Position numbers and translations under genes: made by a program
Origin: Akebia trifoliata
Lineage: Eukaryota; Streptophyta; Magnoliopsida; Ranunculales; Lardizabalaceae
Assembly: GCA_017979445.1 (NCBI GenBank)
Contig: CM030710.1
Location: forward strand, 14,184,248-14,248,247
DNA length: 64,000 nucleotides
Direction of reading: 5' to 3'
Shown: in pieces, positions 35,101 to 46,339 of the stretch
Layout: every line of letters starts with the position of its first letter
Numbering within the stretch: position 1 is the stretch's first letter
Notes under the pieces: generated by a model
What the model was told of the DNA's origin: nothing
What the model saw: only the letters and a program-made list of their open reading frames with translations
Database searches by the model: none

Positions 35101-38100
35101 GGTATGAATCAGATAGAGGGGTATAATGAAGGGTATTGTGTTGACAATGAAACAAATGAGCCAAACACAAAACAAATAAAGGAATGGTTAGTCAGAACAA
35201 AATTGGAGACAATTGAGTGGATGGTGAGTGAGACTGTGAGAGTGGCGGAGTTGTCTGGTATAATTCCAGACACAGAGGAAGAGGAATCCTCCCTCATCCG
35301 AAGGGTGACGATAGGGGATTTAAAAGATTGAACCATCCTGGGGGAAGAATTTAACCAATATAGTAGAGATAATAGAGTGATTGGAGCTTATTTGGACCTA
35401 GGTGTTTCGAATAGCCAAGAAATTTGCAGTTATAAGATAGTCAATCTAATGAGCTAGTTGTGATAGCACCTTTGGAGACAACTAAGAGGATTTCAAGGCC
35501 AAGAGTGGCTAAGTAGGCAATTAGGTTGGTTTAGGGTCATCCATTAGTTTCCAATGACGTTTAGAATTTTCTCTTAGAATGTGAGAAGTTTTGAGGATAA
35601 GAAAAGGAGGGCGACAATGAAAGCTATCATCAGATCGAAAAATCCAATCATAGTTACCATCCAAAAATCGAAATTAACAGACTGCAAGGAGGATATCATT
35701 AAGGAGATTTGGTGAGAAATATAGGTTGGGTGTTTCTTCCGGCTTTAGGTACAGCTGGTGGTGTAATTTTAATGTGGAAAAAGGATTTGCTTCAGGTGTC
35801 GGATAGCATTGTGGGGGCATTCACCATTTCAATCTTGTGCAATTGTGTTAATGATGATTTTCAATAGCTGTTTTCAAGCGTCTATGGTCCTACAAAAAGT
35901 AGAGAAAGGAATCAATTTTAGGAGGACTTAGAAGATGTGATGGGTAATTGGGATAAGTCGTGGCTTCTAGGTGGGGATTTTAATATCATCAGATTTAGTT
36001 ATGAGAAAAATAGGGGAGTAGAATCACCAAAGGGATGAGGGACTTCAATGGTTTTGTTAATAGACATTCTTTAATGGACTTTCCTTTGCTGGGCAAAAGG
36101 TTTACGCAGTCTAATAATCAAGAAATCCCTAGGATGTCTAGTCTTGGTAGATTCCTAGTAGGTAGCTTGTGAGAGGAGAAGTTTAAAAATGTGATCCATT
36201 CAATTACTTCTAACCCAGTCTCGGATCATGTTCCTATTCTTTTGGAGGTGGATCAACCTAGAACTAAATCGTTGCCTTTTAGATTTGAAAATATGTGGTT
36301 CCTTCATCCTAATTTTTCAGAGATGGTTAATGGTTGGTAGAACGAGAGCCCATCAATAGGAAACTCAGGGTGTGTATTCAAGAATAAGCTCAAGTATTTG
36401 AAAGATAAGTTGAAAGTTTAGAATAAAGAGGTGTTGAGTAAGGTTGAGGTCAAAAAGACGATGAACCTCAATGAAATTGAAATTCTGGATGCAAAAAATG
36501 AAGTGGGTGATATGAGGACGGAGGATAGGACGAAGAGAATAGAGTTGAAATAGGAGTTCCAAAGGGTAGATTTGATACAGGAGATCAACTACAAAGAGCT
36601 ATATAGGGAAAGTGAACAAAAGAACACGCCCTGAAAACTTGGGAGTTCAACACTTTAACTCAGGAGAAAAAAGATTGGTTGGAAAGACCAATTGAGGAAG
36701 AAGAGGTGAGATCCATTGTTTTCTCCATGAGTGGGGACAAGGATCCCCGATCGGATGGGTTTACTAGGACTTTTTTCAAACATTATTGGGATATCGTCTC
36801 AAAGAATTTTATGGAGGTGGTTAAGGAGTTACAGGAGAAAAATTGGTTGGATTATGATTTGAATAGTACCGTTGTGGCGTTGATTCCCAAAAGAGTGGGG
36901 GTTGACAACCTTGGAGACTTTAGGCCCATTAGTTTGGTTAGTTTGGTGTACAAAATCATTTCTAAGGTGTTGGCCTCAAGATTGAAAGAAGTGTTGAAAA
37001 GCCTTATCGATTGGGAACAAAATGCATTTGTTAGGGGAAGACAAATTGTAGATTAGGTGTTGATTGCTAGTAAATGTCTCGACTCGAGAATCAAGGATAA
37101 GAAGGCGTGATCGGTGGGTAAAATAGATTTGCAAAAAACCTATGATCATATGAGTTGGGATTTCTAAGAGTACGGTAGGAGGGCTTTTGGTAAGAATTGG
37201 ATTGGGTGGATTATGAAATGCATAATAACGATTTCCTTTTCCATCTTAATCAATGGTAGACCGATAAGTTTCTTTAGGGGTTCAAGAGGGTTGAGACAAG
37301 GTGATCATTTATCATTGTTTTTGTTCCTTATAGTGACTAGGGCTTTGGGAGACTTCAAAAGAGTAGTTGACATTGGGAAGCTATTGGGGTTCAGAGTGAA
37401 TAATGAGGATCCATTGATTTCCCATCTTCAATTCGTTGATGATACTTTGGTGTTCTTGGACCACTCTAGAGAACAGGTAAGAATCTTGCGTGTGATAAAG
37501 TTATTTTGAGGCAATCTCTAGACTTCATATCAACCTGCAAAAAAGTAAGTTTTTTGGAATAGGTATTGTCCTTTATCTTCCAGTATTGGCAGCTATTTTG
37601 GGGTGTTCTAGCAATAAGCTCCCTTCTTCCTATTTGGGTCTTCCTTTAGGAGCTTTGTATAATAGTAAGAGCATTTGGGATGGAGTAGTTGATAGAATAG
37701 AAAAGAAGTTGAATGTGTGCAAAACTAGATATTTGTCCAAGAGAGGTAAGGTTACATTGATCAAAAACATGTTATCTAGTATTCCAATCTACTACCTCTC
37801 CCTATTTTCTATGCCAAAATCTGTGGAGGTTCAAATTGAAAGACTCGAGAAGAATATCTTATGGAATGACAAGAATGGAAGTAGGAAATATCATCTGGTT
37901 AATGGGAAGTTAATATGCACACCAAAGAGAAATGGTAATTTGGGGATTAAAGGCTTAAGGCTAACAAATAGAACTATTTTAGGTAAATGGTTATGGCGGC
38001 TTGGCGAAGAGAAGGGTAGTTTGTGGAAGAGGGTAGTCCGCATGAAACATGGGGAAAAGAGGTTTGGGTGGTATAGTGGGGAAGATAAAGGCACGTAAGG

Positions 38101-41100
38101 TTGTAGTTTGTTAAAAGGCATCCTTAAGGTAGTCGAGAATTTCAAGAGAGAGATTAGTTTTAGAGTGGGTTTAAGGGAAAAAGTGAGGTTTGGGGAAGAT
38201 AGGTGGTGCAATAATTCAGCTTTATTAACTCAACACCCATTATTGTATGCTTGTTCTTTGAAAAGGAATTGCTCGATACAACATTGTCTGATTTGCAAAA
38301 AAATCACTAATTCTTGAGATTTGGGATTTAGATTTTAGGAGAAATTTCAATGATTGGGAGATAAACGAGGTAACATTTCTTCTAAATTTCTTGCATGGTG
38401 TCCAAATCAGGGAGAATGACCAGGATAAGAGGGAATGAGTCAAGGCTAAAGATAAGAAATTCACAGCTCGATCCTTTTACAAAGTCCTTCTTCCAAGGTC
38501 TATAATTTCTTTTATAGAATCTCTCATATGGTCATCTCTTATTCCTTCTAAGATTTCCTTTTTTGTTAGGCTTGCCTCCTTGGGAGGGATTCTCACTATG
38601 GATAATTTGATTTCCCGATGGTGGATTACTCCTAACTTTCATCCCCTATGTATGAGAGATGGGAATCCGTGGATCATACCCTAATACATTGTTCTTTCTC
38701 TTGAGCAATTTGGACTTCATTTCTATCCTTGTTTCAAATGAATTGAGTTCTTCCTAAAATCTTCCTTGTGATGTTGGAAGGGAGGGCTTATAATATCTTC
38801 TCTCATAGAAAAAGGCACCAGTGGGCTATTCTTCTTTCGGCCATTACTTGAGGTTTTTGGAAAGAGAGAAAGAATAGGGCGTTCCAGGGCAAGGAGAAAA
38901 ATTCGCATACTGTATATGGAGATCTTAGGGCTGCTATTTTCTTAGGCAAAGTTGAACAAGGAGCTTTTCGGGGTTTCCTTTGAGGATTTTGTGTTTAGAT
39001 GGGAAAGTCTATGTAACTTGTAGGATTGCTTTTTGGTGGCTTTTTTATTTTTATTTGTTCTTTTTTCTATCGTTTTGCTTTCTTGCTTGGGGGGCTACCT
39101 CAGCCTCCTTTGTACTCTCCTTTTGAAATTTATAAAATCTTTATACTTTTGAGAAAAAAAACAAGCATAATACCTTAATAGCTATAATTTGCTCTGGTGT
39201 TGGGGCAACCACTTTAGGTGTCTGGTCTTCATTTGAAACCTCTGGAACAATTGGAACCTCAGCAGGAGTAGGCTTCGAAGATACCTTCTTGGCCTCCTCC
39301 TCAGCCTCTTTTGTGGCGAATAGCTTTTCTGCTTCAATTTTCTCCTATCCTCAACAAAAATAGGAGTTAGAAATTAAGCAATGTAACATACATAGGGAGA
39401 GAAGCACAAGTACAGATAAACAAGACCAAGGGCTCCAAAATTCATGAGTTCTATGACCCCATGAAAGACAATATCCACCATCTCGTTTTTTTTATCTGTA
39501 GCTTTGTGTACAACTTAAGCATAACCCGAAAAACACAACAGAACCAAATGAAGATTAAAAATAAAGATAAAATTTTACGAAAGTTTTAAAATGCAGCCAA
39601 ACATTAATCCAAACAAAAAGGAAAAATTAGCACCACAGAGAGGAATCAGAATATATTATTTTCCAATTATATCAAGGCAATGTTCTGACTTTATTATTGT
39701 TGGGGGCAAACAAAAAGACTACAGTAGACCTCATGGTCCCCAAGCCAATAGGTTAGAGAGTCAGGAACATGACAATATAATACCAATAGGGCTATCAAAC
39801 TATTTGTTTTACAAGATTAACGTTACCACTACACAACACAGTTTTATTTATGGATGTGACATAGCAAATGTGTTTGCAAGTCCTGCCCAAGAAGATTTGT
39901 TCATACTCAAATCAATGAAAATAATAATCATGCTTAAAAACAATCAATGGATTCATAACTCACAATCACACGTCAAAAAAAAAAAAAATTGGTGGAATTA
40001 TCTATAATAGTTTATGAGATAAAATTATGTGTCGTCCAAAAACAAAAGGAGGTCTTGGCTTAAGGAAATTTAAATTCATGAACTCAGCTTTGTTGGGGAA
40101 ATGGCTGTGGCGATTTGGTGTGAATCATTAGAGTTTGTCGAGTAAAAAGAAAAAAGAAAATATTATATGGATTAATAAAGTATTAAAAATACTGCCCAAA
40201 AATGTTTTTAACAAAAATTTATTCAAAGTCAAATTAATAAATACAAAGAATTCAATTCCATTAAGTTGTTGAATACAAGGAGACAGTATTTTTGTAGTTC
40301 AATTTTTTTTTTGTGTTTTTGGTGAATTACGAAATTTTATTAGAGAGGAGATCAGTCAAGATGACCAATCCAAAGGTAGGAAATTTTTGTAGTTCATTTG
40401 CCTTTTCTAAACTTAGGGAACAGTACATTCAGAACCCTACAACCAGAAATGTCTGCTCTGTAATGCAGGGTTTGAATATGTGATCACCCGCAAACCCAAT
40501 CATTCACCTTAGCCTCAAAACTTTGCACCTTAGTTTATACTTGAGTTGATTTACATAGATAATCTCTCAACAAGACTGGTTTTGGAGCAGGAGCTGTGCA
40601 CCCAATTCTAAGGTTGAAGTCAGATTTTCGGGGCTCTCTTGGACTTCCTAATCAGGCTCAAATTGAATATAAATCAGGATGGTCCAGCCCAATTTAGTGC
40701 ATTTTGAAGTGACGACATAAGTCCAAATTTTGTAGGATTTCTGTAGTTTGTATTACCCCAAAAAGAGAGGGTATTGGGTTAACCAAACCAAACACAGTGG
40801 GTCCGGACAACAAGTCCTAAAGAAAAGGGGTTTCTTGCACTGGGCAGACCCCAAAGATAGAAACAATTTACATATTTCCCCCTAAAGTTGAGAAAATTTT
40901 CTCGGTGCCCAACTTTCTAAACTAATTTCTCGCATAGGGTGGGCGCCACCAACATAGTTACCTTTCGAAGACACAAATACCATTTCATTTTTAAAAGCAT
41001 TTAAAACACTCATAGAAACACATCTCCATCAAAATTAACTGTAAAAATCTTGTATTTAAAAAAAACAAATTACTTGATGTCACACTACCAAAAAATGCCT

Positions 41101-44100
41101 CGTCACATATTTTTGGGTCCATTTACTCATGAATATTTTTCAGATCATCTAAGGCCTTACACATAACCATCTTGATCTGAGACTTCTAGTCTAGATTTGA
41201 GAATTTTTATATGTGACTTCTAGCCATTAGATATGATCATTTGCAAATGTAATGGTTATAAATCACAATAAATCTGATTTTTTTTGGTTGACGGTCCATC
41301 AATCATGCATTATAACCTATGAAAAATATGATATAAGACATTTTTACGAGGCAGTTTTTTCATGGGTGATACATTTATACCATGGGTGGCATCAATTTTT
41401 TACTATGGAGTTCTTCGGTTACCATATCTGGAGTTGGATCAGCTATTAGTAGGGGAATAATGCTTTAAGAGGTTTTTCATGCATTTAAGAAAAAGAAGGG
41501 TATTTGTGTCTTATAAAGATAAATGTTTCTAGAGGTGAAACTCATGTGGTGTGTGTACTTCAATTTCTACACCCATCCTTTTATATTCTCTACAAAACCC
41601 AGCCATAAAATACCCTACAACCCAAATTCTTCCAGGGCTTTCAACCATATAAATTACCCTATAAAACCAATTTTATAATCCCTACCTTGATTAAAACCAT
41701 CCCATCATAAACCATAGCCCTAGTCACTATTTTCCAGACCATTAAATCCTAACTTCCAGCACCCTAAGCCCTTAACGATCCTAACAAAAATCTAAAGTCC
41801 ATTGTGCAAACTGACCATAATCCAAACCCTTCTACACCAGAGCTATTGCCTTGCATCAAGCTTGATGCTTAAAAAGAAAAATGATAGAAAGAAATCACCT
41901 TATACTTCACTTTTTTGAAATCTAGCAACCGGAGGTGTTTCAATTTGTGTATCACGTACAACCGATAATTAGGTTTCTTTGTAATATTATTATCCAACAG
42001 ACTAAGGAACTGCAGCTTTGGCAGGGATGCAAGAGGATCAATCTCAACCAAGTTAACAAGTCGGTTGTTTGTTAGGATCAAAGTGTGTAATTTTGGCAAG
42101 TATTCTGCAAATTTAAGCAATGGAACACGTTAGAAGAAGCTCATTTGTTTATTTATAGAAGAAACTCAGAGGAAAAAAAATACTTTTTCACAAAAAAAAT
42201 TGGTAGTTTTAAACTCACCTCCAACATTAGGATTTATACGAGTAATCCTATTACTGTTAATAAGCAAGGTACCCAGCCGACCCAGATAAGGAAAATTTTC
42301 GAGCTTGACAATCTCATTGTCAGACAAATCAATGGTGTCAAATTGGTCCTGCAATGAATCAACTCAGAAGTAAACAACCACGATTACAGGATAAAACAGT
42401 GCATGATATTTTACGATTTGTTAAAAGCTGCATACATCCATTCAGAGCAATTCATTACAGAATTAACCAACAGAAATATTCATGCAAGTTATTCCACAGT
42501 GGTTAAAAGTAATGCAGCTAATCAACAGTCCAAATAATTTCAATCAACAATCAGAAGTCCATATTCTAAATCATTAGAAGATGGGTTTTAATTATGACAG
42601 TGTCTAAAATCTAAATCTTAAAAGTAGTCTATTTACTGTTTATAGACTTTTCTACAATGGCCAGCCCTTATTAGGTAAAAATTAGTTTGATGGTCACTTC
42701 TAGAAATAATTCCGCATAGTTCAATTATTGATTTGCTTAACATTTGAAGTGCTTGAAAGGGTCCACCTATTTGTATTTCTCAAAAAATAACTTTCAAACA
42801 CATCATTTCCTTGAGAGAAATGGCAAACCCAAACTGCTCCTAAATCTTTAGGATCCAGTTTTCACTTTTGCCTCTATACAAACTTTAAATACTTAAAGAT
42901 GCATAACTATTCGTAGTTCAACCATGACGCGTTGTATTTATCATTTCACATCAAAAACCACCAACCTTGATGCTCTAAATACAAATTGTTTCAGTTTCAG
43001 GTAACCCTAAACACTTTTTTAAATGTGTTGTATTTTTTTATTTTTTTTGTTTGTTTTGTATAATACTAGCCTAACCCCATTTTTTTTTTTTTTTGAAGAA
43101 TGATGAATGCACGGGGTTTTGTTACGTGGTTGGGTACTCAGATGACGTGGCAAGGGCACAGAACAGCACATCTTTTTCCTATGTATCCCAATGAAAAAGA
43201 TCTATGGTTCTGTGCCCTTGCCACATCATCCGCATACCAAAACCGCGTGCATTCATCACAACTCCTTTTTTCTTAATTTTTGATAAGTAATTCTAGCCTA
43301 ACCACATTGAAACTATTACTTCCAGTGAGCATAGTCCCAGGCCCAGAAAAGACCTGCACCTAACCATTCCATTCGCACCCCTCTCACCTAAGCGACAAAC
43401 CGAACTCAACTACCTCTTGAAGTAGCCAAGAGGCAAGTCCCAATGGCCTGTGACAGCACTTTTTCTCTTAATCTAGTTATGAAACTAAACAAGAGATTAT
43501 GGGAGTTGACATATTTTTGGCAAACTCATTAGCTTTTCTTATTAATAGAGGCAGACAATAGCTAAGAACAATTATTCTATGTTTCCAACTTGTATTTCCT
43601 ATGTAGTAAGAACTGCACCGTTACATGTACAATTATCTTGTCTATTCAAGGTATAGCATATAGTTTTTTTCTTGATCAATACAACACCTCAAAAAAATAT
43701 TGCCTGGTCCACATAGCCTTTTCTAGGGTTTGCATGTATCCGCGTTGGAAACTGACACTTAAACCTGTAACAATGCAACTTTGCAACACATATGACTCGT
43801 CAACTAGCTGCGAAGGAGCTCCTATTAAAATCAATTCTAAACATAATTTTTGACTTACAACTACAAAATACTCCTCCTATCATATGTGACAAGTTTTTGA
43901 CATTGATATCAGAAAGTGGAACATAATGACATTTGCCCTAAATTGCTTGGCATAAAATCCAGCCCAGCTGAAGATGCAACAATCAGCTATATGAATTGAT
44001 TTCATGACGTAATACCAATGTTTTAAAAAATATCTATTTAAGTGAAAAACTGCCAAACCAACACAATCAATAATGCTTTGCTTGGTTTGGTTGACACCAA

Positions 44101-44454
44101 AGTGACAAGTTATGTCAACTTTTAGTGGAAGAAATTGAAATATAGATGTTAGATAGGGAGAGAGAGAGAGAGAACTCACCTCGGTTGCACCCAAGTTTTC
44201 AATCACAGCAATCTTATTTCCTGAAAATGCATTTATTCACGAAAGATAATGAAATTTCTTCATGAATAAAAAAGTATATATATTTATATTCATAAATAAA
44301 ATGAAAACCTAACGAGCGTGACCAAGAGAAAACACAACAGTAACCCAAAAAAAGGAAGAATAATAGTGCTACCTCGAAGATCTAATTCACGGTCTGCAAC
44401 GGCATTGAAGAAATGAGGGCTTTTCCAAATCAAGTCTGCAGTTAGCCTCACCAT
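28952..44454 (-). CDS. U2 snRNP protein A' (U2A'), seven exons, last codons not found
   Basis: Exons in transcription order: 44454-44373, 44220-44180, 42348-42219, 42104-41899, 39344-39174, 29363-29313, 29128-28952. Joined, they give 286 in-frame codons with no stop. The protein opens [18 protein letters not shown], then leucine-rich repeats ([77 protein letters not shown]) and the cap [17 protein letters not shown], an acidic/lysine segment, then [15 protein letters not shown] and [17 protein letters not shown], as in plant U2A'. U2A' binds U2B'' and stem-loop IV of U2 snRNA and acts in branch-site recognition in the nucleus. The likely end is a few residues after PTPIEQ in a short exon I could not fix. 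All junctions are GT-AG. Intron 5 is 9.8 kb and holds two LINEs. Confidence 0.93.
29313..29363 (-). CDS. U2A' exon 6
   Basis: A 51-base exon, [17 protein letters not shown], between TTTGCAG and GTGTTG. It continues exactly the conserved EQIxAIKAAIxNSQT motif begun in exon 5, which lies 9.8 kb away. Confidence 0.92.
29450..29712 (-). mobile_element. hAT-type MITE
   Basis: 263 bases. On the - strand it starts CAGTGGCAGAGCCAGGATTTT, a terminus typical of plant hAT MITEs; the other end reads CAGGGGTGGATTTGC inward. The flanking 8-mers GTTAAGAT (29442-29449) and GTTGAGAT (29713-29720) differ at one base, as expected of an 8-bp target duplication. Holds poly(T) and (TA)n tracts, no gene. Confidence 0.8.
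29713..30300. other. U2A' intron 5, part without genes
   Basis: Contains a perfect (CCCCCT)n hexamer repeat at about 30236-30268. Nothing else recognised. Confidence 0.5.
30403..31606 (+). pseudogene. LINE copy A ORF1 region (DUF4283-like)
   Basis: Two open segments in the same direction (30403-30738 and 31094-31606) separated by breaks. The second reads [34 protein letters not shown] and [11 protein letters not shown], the DUF4283 pattern found in ORF1 of plant L1 elements and thought to bind RNA. No CCHC knuckle was seen. Not functional as it stands. Confidence 0.65.
32515..34560 (+). pseudogene. LINE copy A reverse transcriptase and zf-RVT
   Basis: RT blocks in order: [38 protein letters not shown], a damaged stretch to about 33050, [15 protein letters not shown] (intact FADD active site), [35 protein letters not shown], then zf-RVT with YCLLC and DHILIHCKF. 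Broken by stops at about 32785, 33616 and others. The longest intact piece is 33055-33618. Confidence 0.8.
35600..36330 (+). pseudogene. LINE copy B endonuclease, broken
   Basis: Reads, across frame breaks, LLGGDFNII (near 35961), [25 protein letters not shown] and [10 protein letters not shown] (near 36219), the apurinic-endonuclease-type motifs of L1 ORF2. Many stops. Confidence 0.7.
36640..38990 (+). pseudogene. LINE copy B reverse transcriptase and zf-RVT, broken
   Basis: [66 protein letters not shown] (then a stop), [29 protein letters not shown] (FVDD in place of FADD), [40 protein letters not shown] and [20 protein letters not shown] zf-RVT-like [12 protein letters not shown] follows near 38670. 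It differs from copy A throughout, so the two are separate insertions. Confidence 0.8.
39174..39344 (-). CDS. U2A' exon 5
   Basis: 57 codons: [20 protein letters not shown], a Pro/Val/Glu-rich linker, then [13 protein letters not shown]. Acceptor GATAG, donor GTATTATGC. Only 12 bases separate the donor side from the poly(A) end of a LINE in the intron. Confidence 0.9.
40030..40135 (+). pseudogene. Short LINE RT fragment
   Basis: [20 protein letters not shown] and [13 protein letters not shown] correspond to the segment after the RT core in copies A and B. Isolated piece in U2A' intron 4. Confidence 0.55.
40303..40380 (-). mobile_element. LINE 3' tail fragment
   Basis: On the - strand: GGTCATCTTGACTGATCTCC, CTAATAAAATTTCG, then an A-rich end. 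Same tail type as the other LINE ends here, opposite orientation. Confidence 0.45.
41083..41368. mobile_element. Possible CACTA-type MITE
   Basis: Left end CACTACCAAAAAATGCCTCG; the right end inverted reads CACCCATGAAAAAACTGCCTCG. About 285 bases, non-coding, in U2A' intron 4. No clean 3-bp target duplication, so tentative. Confidence 0.4.
41899..42104 (-). CDS. U2A' exon 4
   Basis: 206 bases: [18 protein letters not shown] through the LRR cap [19 protein letters not shown]. The intron before it (42105-42218) is only 114 bases. Ends AAG before GTGATT, phase 0. Confidence 0.92.
42219..42348 (-). CDS. U2A' exon 3
   Basis: 130 bases coding for LRR strands [17 protein letters not shown] and [17 protein letters not shown]. 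Starts after ATTGCAG, ends GGAG before GTGAGT in phase 1. Confidence 0.93.
42349..44179 (-). other. U2A' intron 2
   Basis: Holds the foldback element at 43101-43258 and an (AG)n repeat near 44156-44172. The remainder is unrecognised. Confidence 0.5.
43101..43258. mobile_element. Foldback MITE with long inverted arms
   Basis: 158 bases from TGATGAATGCACG to CGTGCATTCATCA. The arms (about 60 bases, including GACGTGGCAAGGGCACAGAA and its near-perfect inverse TTCTGTGCCCTTGCCACATC) leave a loop of only about 30 bases, so the transcript would be one stem. Non-coding. Confidence 0.8.
44180..44220 (-). CDS. U2A' exon 2
   Basis: A 41-base exon ([13 protein letters not shown] plus the end of the split Gly) between TTTTCAG and GTGAGT. 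Its frame follows from exon 1 and restores phase 0. Confidence 0.9.
44373..44454 (-). CDS. U2A' exon 1
   Basis: ATG at 44452-44454, the first ATG after a purine-rich leader (AGAGAAAGAGAGAGGAG). Encodes 27 residues, [10 protein letters not shown] to ELDLR, almost identical to the known plant N terminus. Ends CGAG before GTAGCA, splitting a Gly codon. Confidence 0.93.
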
Positions 44455-44735
44455 CTCCTCTCTCTTTCTCTTCTAAAAATTTAATAATGGGGCACCGACG
44501 ATGTATTAGAAGACTTCAACTCTTTATCGCTTACTCTGTTTCCTTTGCTTCGCTTAGAACGGGAGGATGCGTCCCAAGTTCACCGTGCCCTTGTAGTTGT
44601 CTCACTCACAATTCACTGACTGCCCTAGTGCCATGTTTTCAACTTTTATGAATCGGATTTTGGGACCAGAGCGGTTTGAACGGGTCGACTGGACCCAACT
44701 CGGACGAGTAAAACCATAATAAAGATATAACTATG

Positions 44736-45340
44736 ACTATTTGCACCCACTTTTTTTTTCTCACCCACTTAAATGCTATTTTATAAATTACTCACCACAC
44801 TCACTTAAAAAAGATTAATTTTTGTTCGGTACGTTAACATTTTGTTTGATAGAGCTACTGAAACTTTTCATTGCAACTCGGTAGGATTTTATCAAATCCA
44901 CCAAAAAGGACTCAATAGGAACCTACTTATTGGTACAGTGTAGGAACTTAATGAATCCTTCTAGGTAGATTCATAAGATTTCTACCAAATCTATGTTGGT
45001 AAATTCGACACTGACCTACCGAATGAAGTTTCATTCAATTTGTTTTTCACTATCGAGATTTTCGAACAATCCCTAGATTAGGAGTTGAGGTTTCCATAAT
45101 CATTTTTAATCAACTTTGCAAGTTCTAAGAGCATTACTTTTTGTATCACTATCTTTGTTGAAACCCTAGTTGAAACTTTCTTAGATAAGAAGAAGAAGAA
45201 GAAGAAGGAGAATATCATCGAACTTTGATTTGGGATGATAGGTGAAAACAATAAAACTAAAATTACACCTTTCACCCACTTTTTAGGTAGGTGAAAGCAA
45301 TAAAGTAGGTGAGACGAGCAAAAAGGTGGGTGCAAATAGT
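44736..45340. mobile_element. MITE just upstream of U2A'
   Basis: 605 bases with inverted ends: left ACTATTTGCACCCACTTTTT, right inverted ACTATTTGCACCCACCTTTT; similarity continues for about 40 bases (CTCACCCACTT / TCTCACCTACTT). An (AAG)n run lies at about 45188-45210. Begins 282 bases upstream of the U2A' start codon. Confidence 0.65.
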
Positions 45341-45356
45341 GCACCCCTAATATTAA

Positions 45357-45834
45357 TTGTGGAGGGACAAAATCCTTCACTCCAAGGATAACAACACGTG
45401 TTAGTGGAAGATAAAAGGTTCAATAAGAAACAAAATCTCGACCTGAGTATTGATAATGCTCAGGTAAAAAAGTGAGGAGAGGGGCTCGATGGAGGTCACG
45501 GAAACAAGGTTTCGTAAACAAAAAGAATTCTAATTCTGCAATTCTCGTGATTGGAGCGCCATGACCAAGGAAAGACTCTTAAAAAGATGATTTCGCACAA
45601 ATCTAATCCCAAAAGAGAAAGAGATAAGGAGGGTAAACATAAAAAGGGAAAATTCCTTCCTTATAAATAAGGGAAAAACACACAAAGTACATAATTTCTC
45701 TCTAAAAAAGGCTTTAGTCTTTTTTTATTTTTTAACTTTGGCATCAGAGACTCTGTGGAATAAGGAATAGGGATCAAGGAGTCACTGATCAATCGGTCGG
45801 AAACTCACCAATCACAAGGTGTTAAAAAAAAACA
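45357..45834 (+). repeat. Gypsy (Tat-type) 5' LTR
   Basis: Starts TGTGGAGGGACAAAATCC and ends AAAAAAACA, with a TATA box CTTATAAATAAG at about 45659-45670. Followed within about 10 bases by a PBS-like TTGGCGTTATCCGTGG. No matching 3' LTR is visible in the window. Confidence 0.55.
45659..45670 (+). promoter_or_regulatory. TATA box of Tat-type LTR
   Basis: CTTATAAATAAG about 170 bases before the LTR end, the normal spacing for an LTR promoter. Confidence 0.5.
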
Positions 45835-45842
45835 CCGCTATA

Positions 45843-45858
45843 ATTGGCGTTATCCGTG
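45843..45858 (+). other. Gypsy primer-binding site, decayed
   Basis: TTGGCGTTATCCGTGG, close to the TTGGCGCCGTCCGTGG site seen in plant Tat-like gypsy elements. Confidence 0.5.
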
Positions 45859-46339
45859 GAAAAAGAACAAAGAACACGATATACACATGGTGAACACAAG
45901 AAACAATGGTCGCAAGGAAACAATAAGGGCTATAGTAGGAGTTGCAACAAAGGGGGCAACTGAAATGGTAATAGGAGGTCAAGCCCCTATGGTCCAGGGA
46001 GAATAGGATCCCATCCAAAACATCCAACACTTGCTAGCATAAATGAGGGTAGAGTTGCAACAAAGCATAGAACGATAGGCTGGGGAGATCTGAGTCCTTA
46101 GAAGAGAAAACAAATATCTGCATCAATAAAGGGTTGAAGGGTCAAAGAATAGAAGGGGCAACTACATTGAGGTCGAGCATCGGGCTGGGAATCATGAACC
46201 TAAAGCCTGAACCGATGGCTATTGGGTTAATAATGGGCAAAACATTCCACCCAACCCATTGACTTTGGGGGTGGAAGATCTGCTGAGGTGGAGAGAGGAC
46301 TTTGTTATTAGAGGAGGTCAGGTAGGACGCCTTGTTTGT

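Larger units (their letters stand above)
34731..39161 (+). mobile_element. L1-type LINE, copy B
   Basis: Second + strand LINE directly after copy A. Endonuclease at about 35600-36330, reverse transcriptase 36640-38100, zf-RVT near 38500-38720, 3' end TTTATAAAATCTTTATACTTT with A8 at 39154-39161. The 34731-35340 segment has an acidic open frame (35050-35331) that may be the end of ORF1; the rest of ORF1 is missing, as expected of a 5'-truncated insertion. Confidence 0.85.
39345..41082. other. U2A' intron 4, mostly unrecognised
   Basis: Besides the two LINE scraps nothing is recognisable. The 39591-40007 open frame has no known counterpart and a base composition like its surroundings. Confidence 0.4.

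Noticed and set aside
39591..40007. 138-codon open frame
   Set aside because: Inside a U2A' intron, no known motif, ends in a poly(A)-derived lysine run.
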